A stretch of DNA of 13,672 bases. Origin: Thioalkalivibrio sp. (GTDB taxonomy: Bacteria; Pseudomonadota; Gammaproteobacteria; Ectothiorhodospirales; Ectothiorhodospiraceae). The first letter of the stretch is position 1. Each line of letters opens with the position of its first letter. This document shows positions 13,652 through 13,672 of this stretch, one piece after another. The stretch lies in the NCBI GenBank assembly GCA_007120155.1, contig SKOF01000372.1:1-13672 (forward strand), in the 5' to 3' direction. The position numbers were made by a program, and so were the translations under genes. The notes under the pieces are model-generated. The model saw nothing but the letters and a program-made list of their open reading frames with translations, was not told the DNA's origin and did not search any database.

Positions 13652-13672
13652 TCGCTCCAGAGCGGCGCCTAC

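Overview
The window is GC-rich chromosomal DNA, most likely from a gammaproteobacterium. A BCCT-type compatible-solute transporter, envelope stress functions and an IPTL-like exosortase sorting signal suggest a salt-exposed environmental lineage, possibly Chromatiales/Ectothiorhodospiraceae. That placement is inference, because no rRNA or other marker gene is present.

Layout, left to right. Bases 1-80 hold two REP-like palindromes. Next come a HIT-family protein (332-841) and an exported protein with an IPTL-like sorting signal near its N-terminus, an IPT/TIG domain and a DUF1566-like domain (923-2281). A small four-helix membrane protein lies on the minus strand (2421-2795). A secreted RNase Sa/barnase-type ribonuclease and its barstar-type inhibitor overlap by 4 nt (2963-3798). 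A Sec-exported MsrA (3997-4611), a Tat-exported MsrB (4708-5271) and a periplasmic trypsin-like/PDZ protease (5541-6587) form a plausible envelope protein-repair and degradation group. On the minus strand are a BCCT transporter (6635-8182) and a YbhB/YbcL (PEBP) protein (8237-8695). A ccdA-ccdB toxin-antitoxin pair (9005-9578) follows, with a promoter sitting inside a perfect palindrome. Then come a BON-domain lipoprotein (minus, 9605-9958), a Crp/Fnr-family regulator (10760-11404), a small secreted protein (minus, 11570-11776) and a renalase-like FAD/NAD(P) oxidoreductase (12513-13466).

The most unusual element is a dispersed repeat. Six copies, all in the same orientation, start near 2822, 3798, 5258, 10190, 10347 and 12161. 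Each begins with a box close to GGGGTCAAGTCTAG plus an AT-rich tail, and several share a second similarity box about 60 nt downstream. Two copies overlap the stop codons of the gene before them (barstar and msrB). Two stand in tandem at 157 bp. Copies bracket the RNase/barstar pair and the msrA/msrB pair. I do not recognise the family with certainty; a REP/RAYT-related or other non-autonomous mobile repeat is the best guess.

The long intergenic stretches (10022-10759, 11777-12512, 8696-9004) carry these repeats plus several strong inverted repeats and no convincing gene. No rRNA, tRNA, CRISPR array, transposase or integrase was seen.
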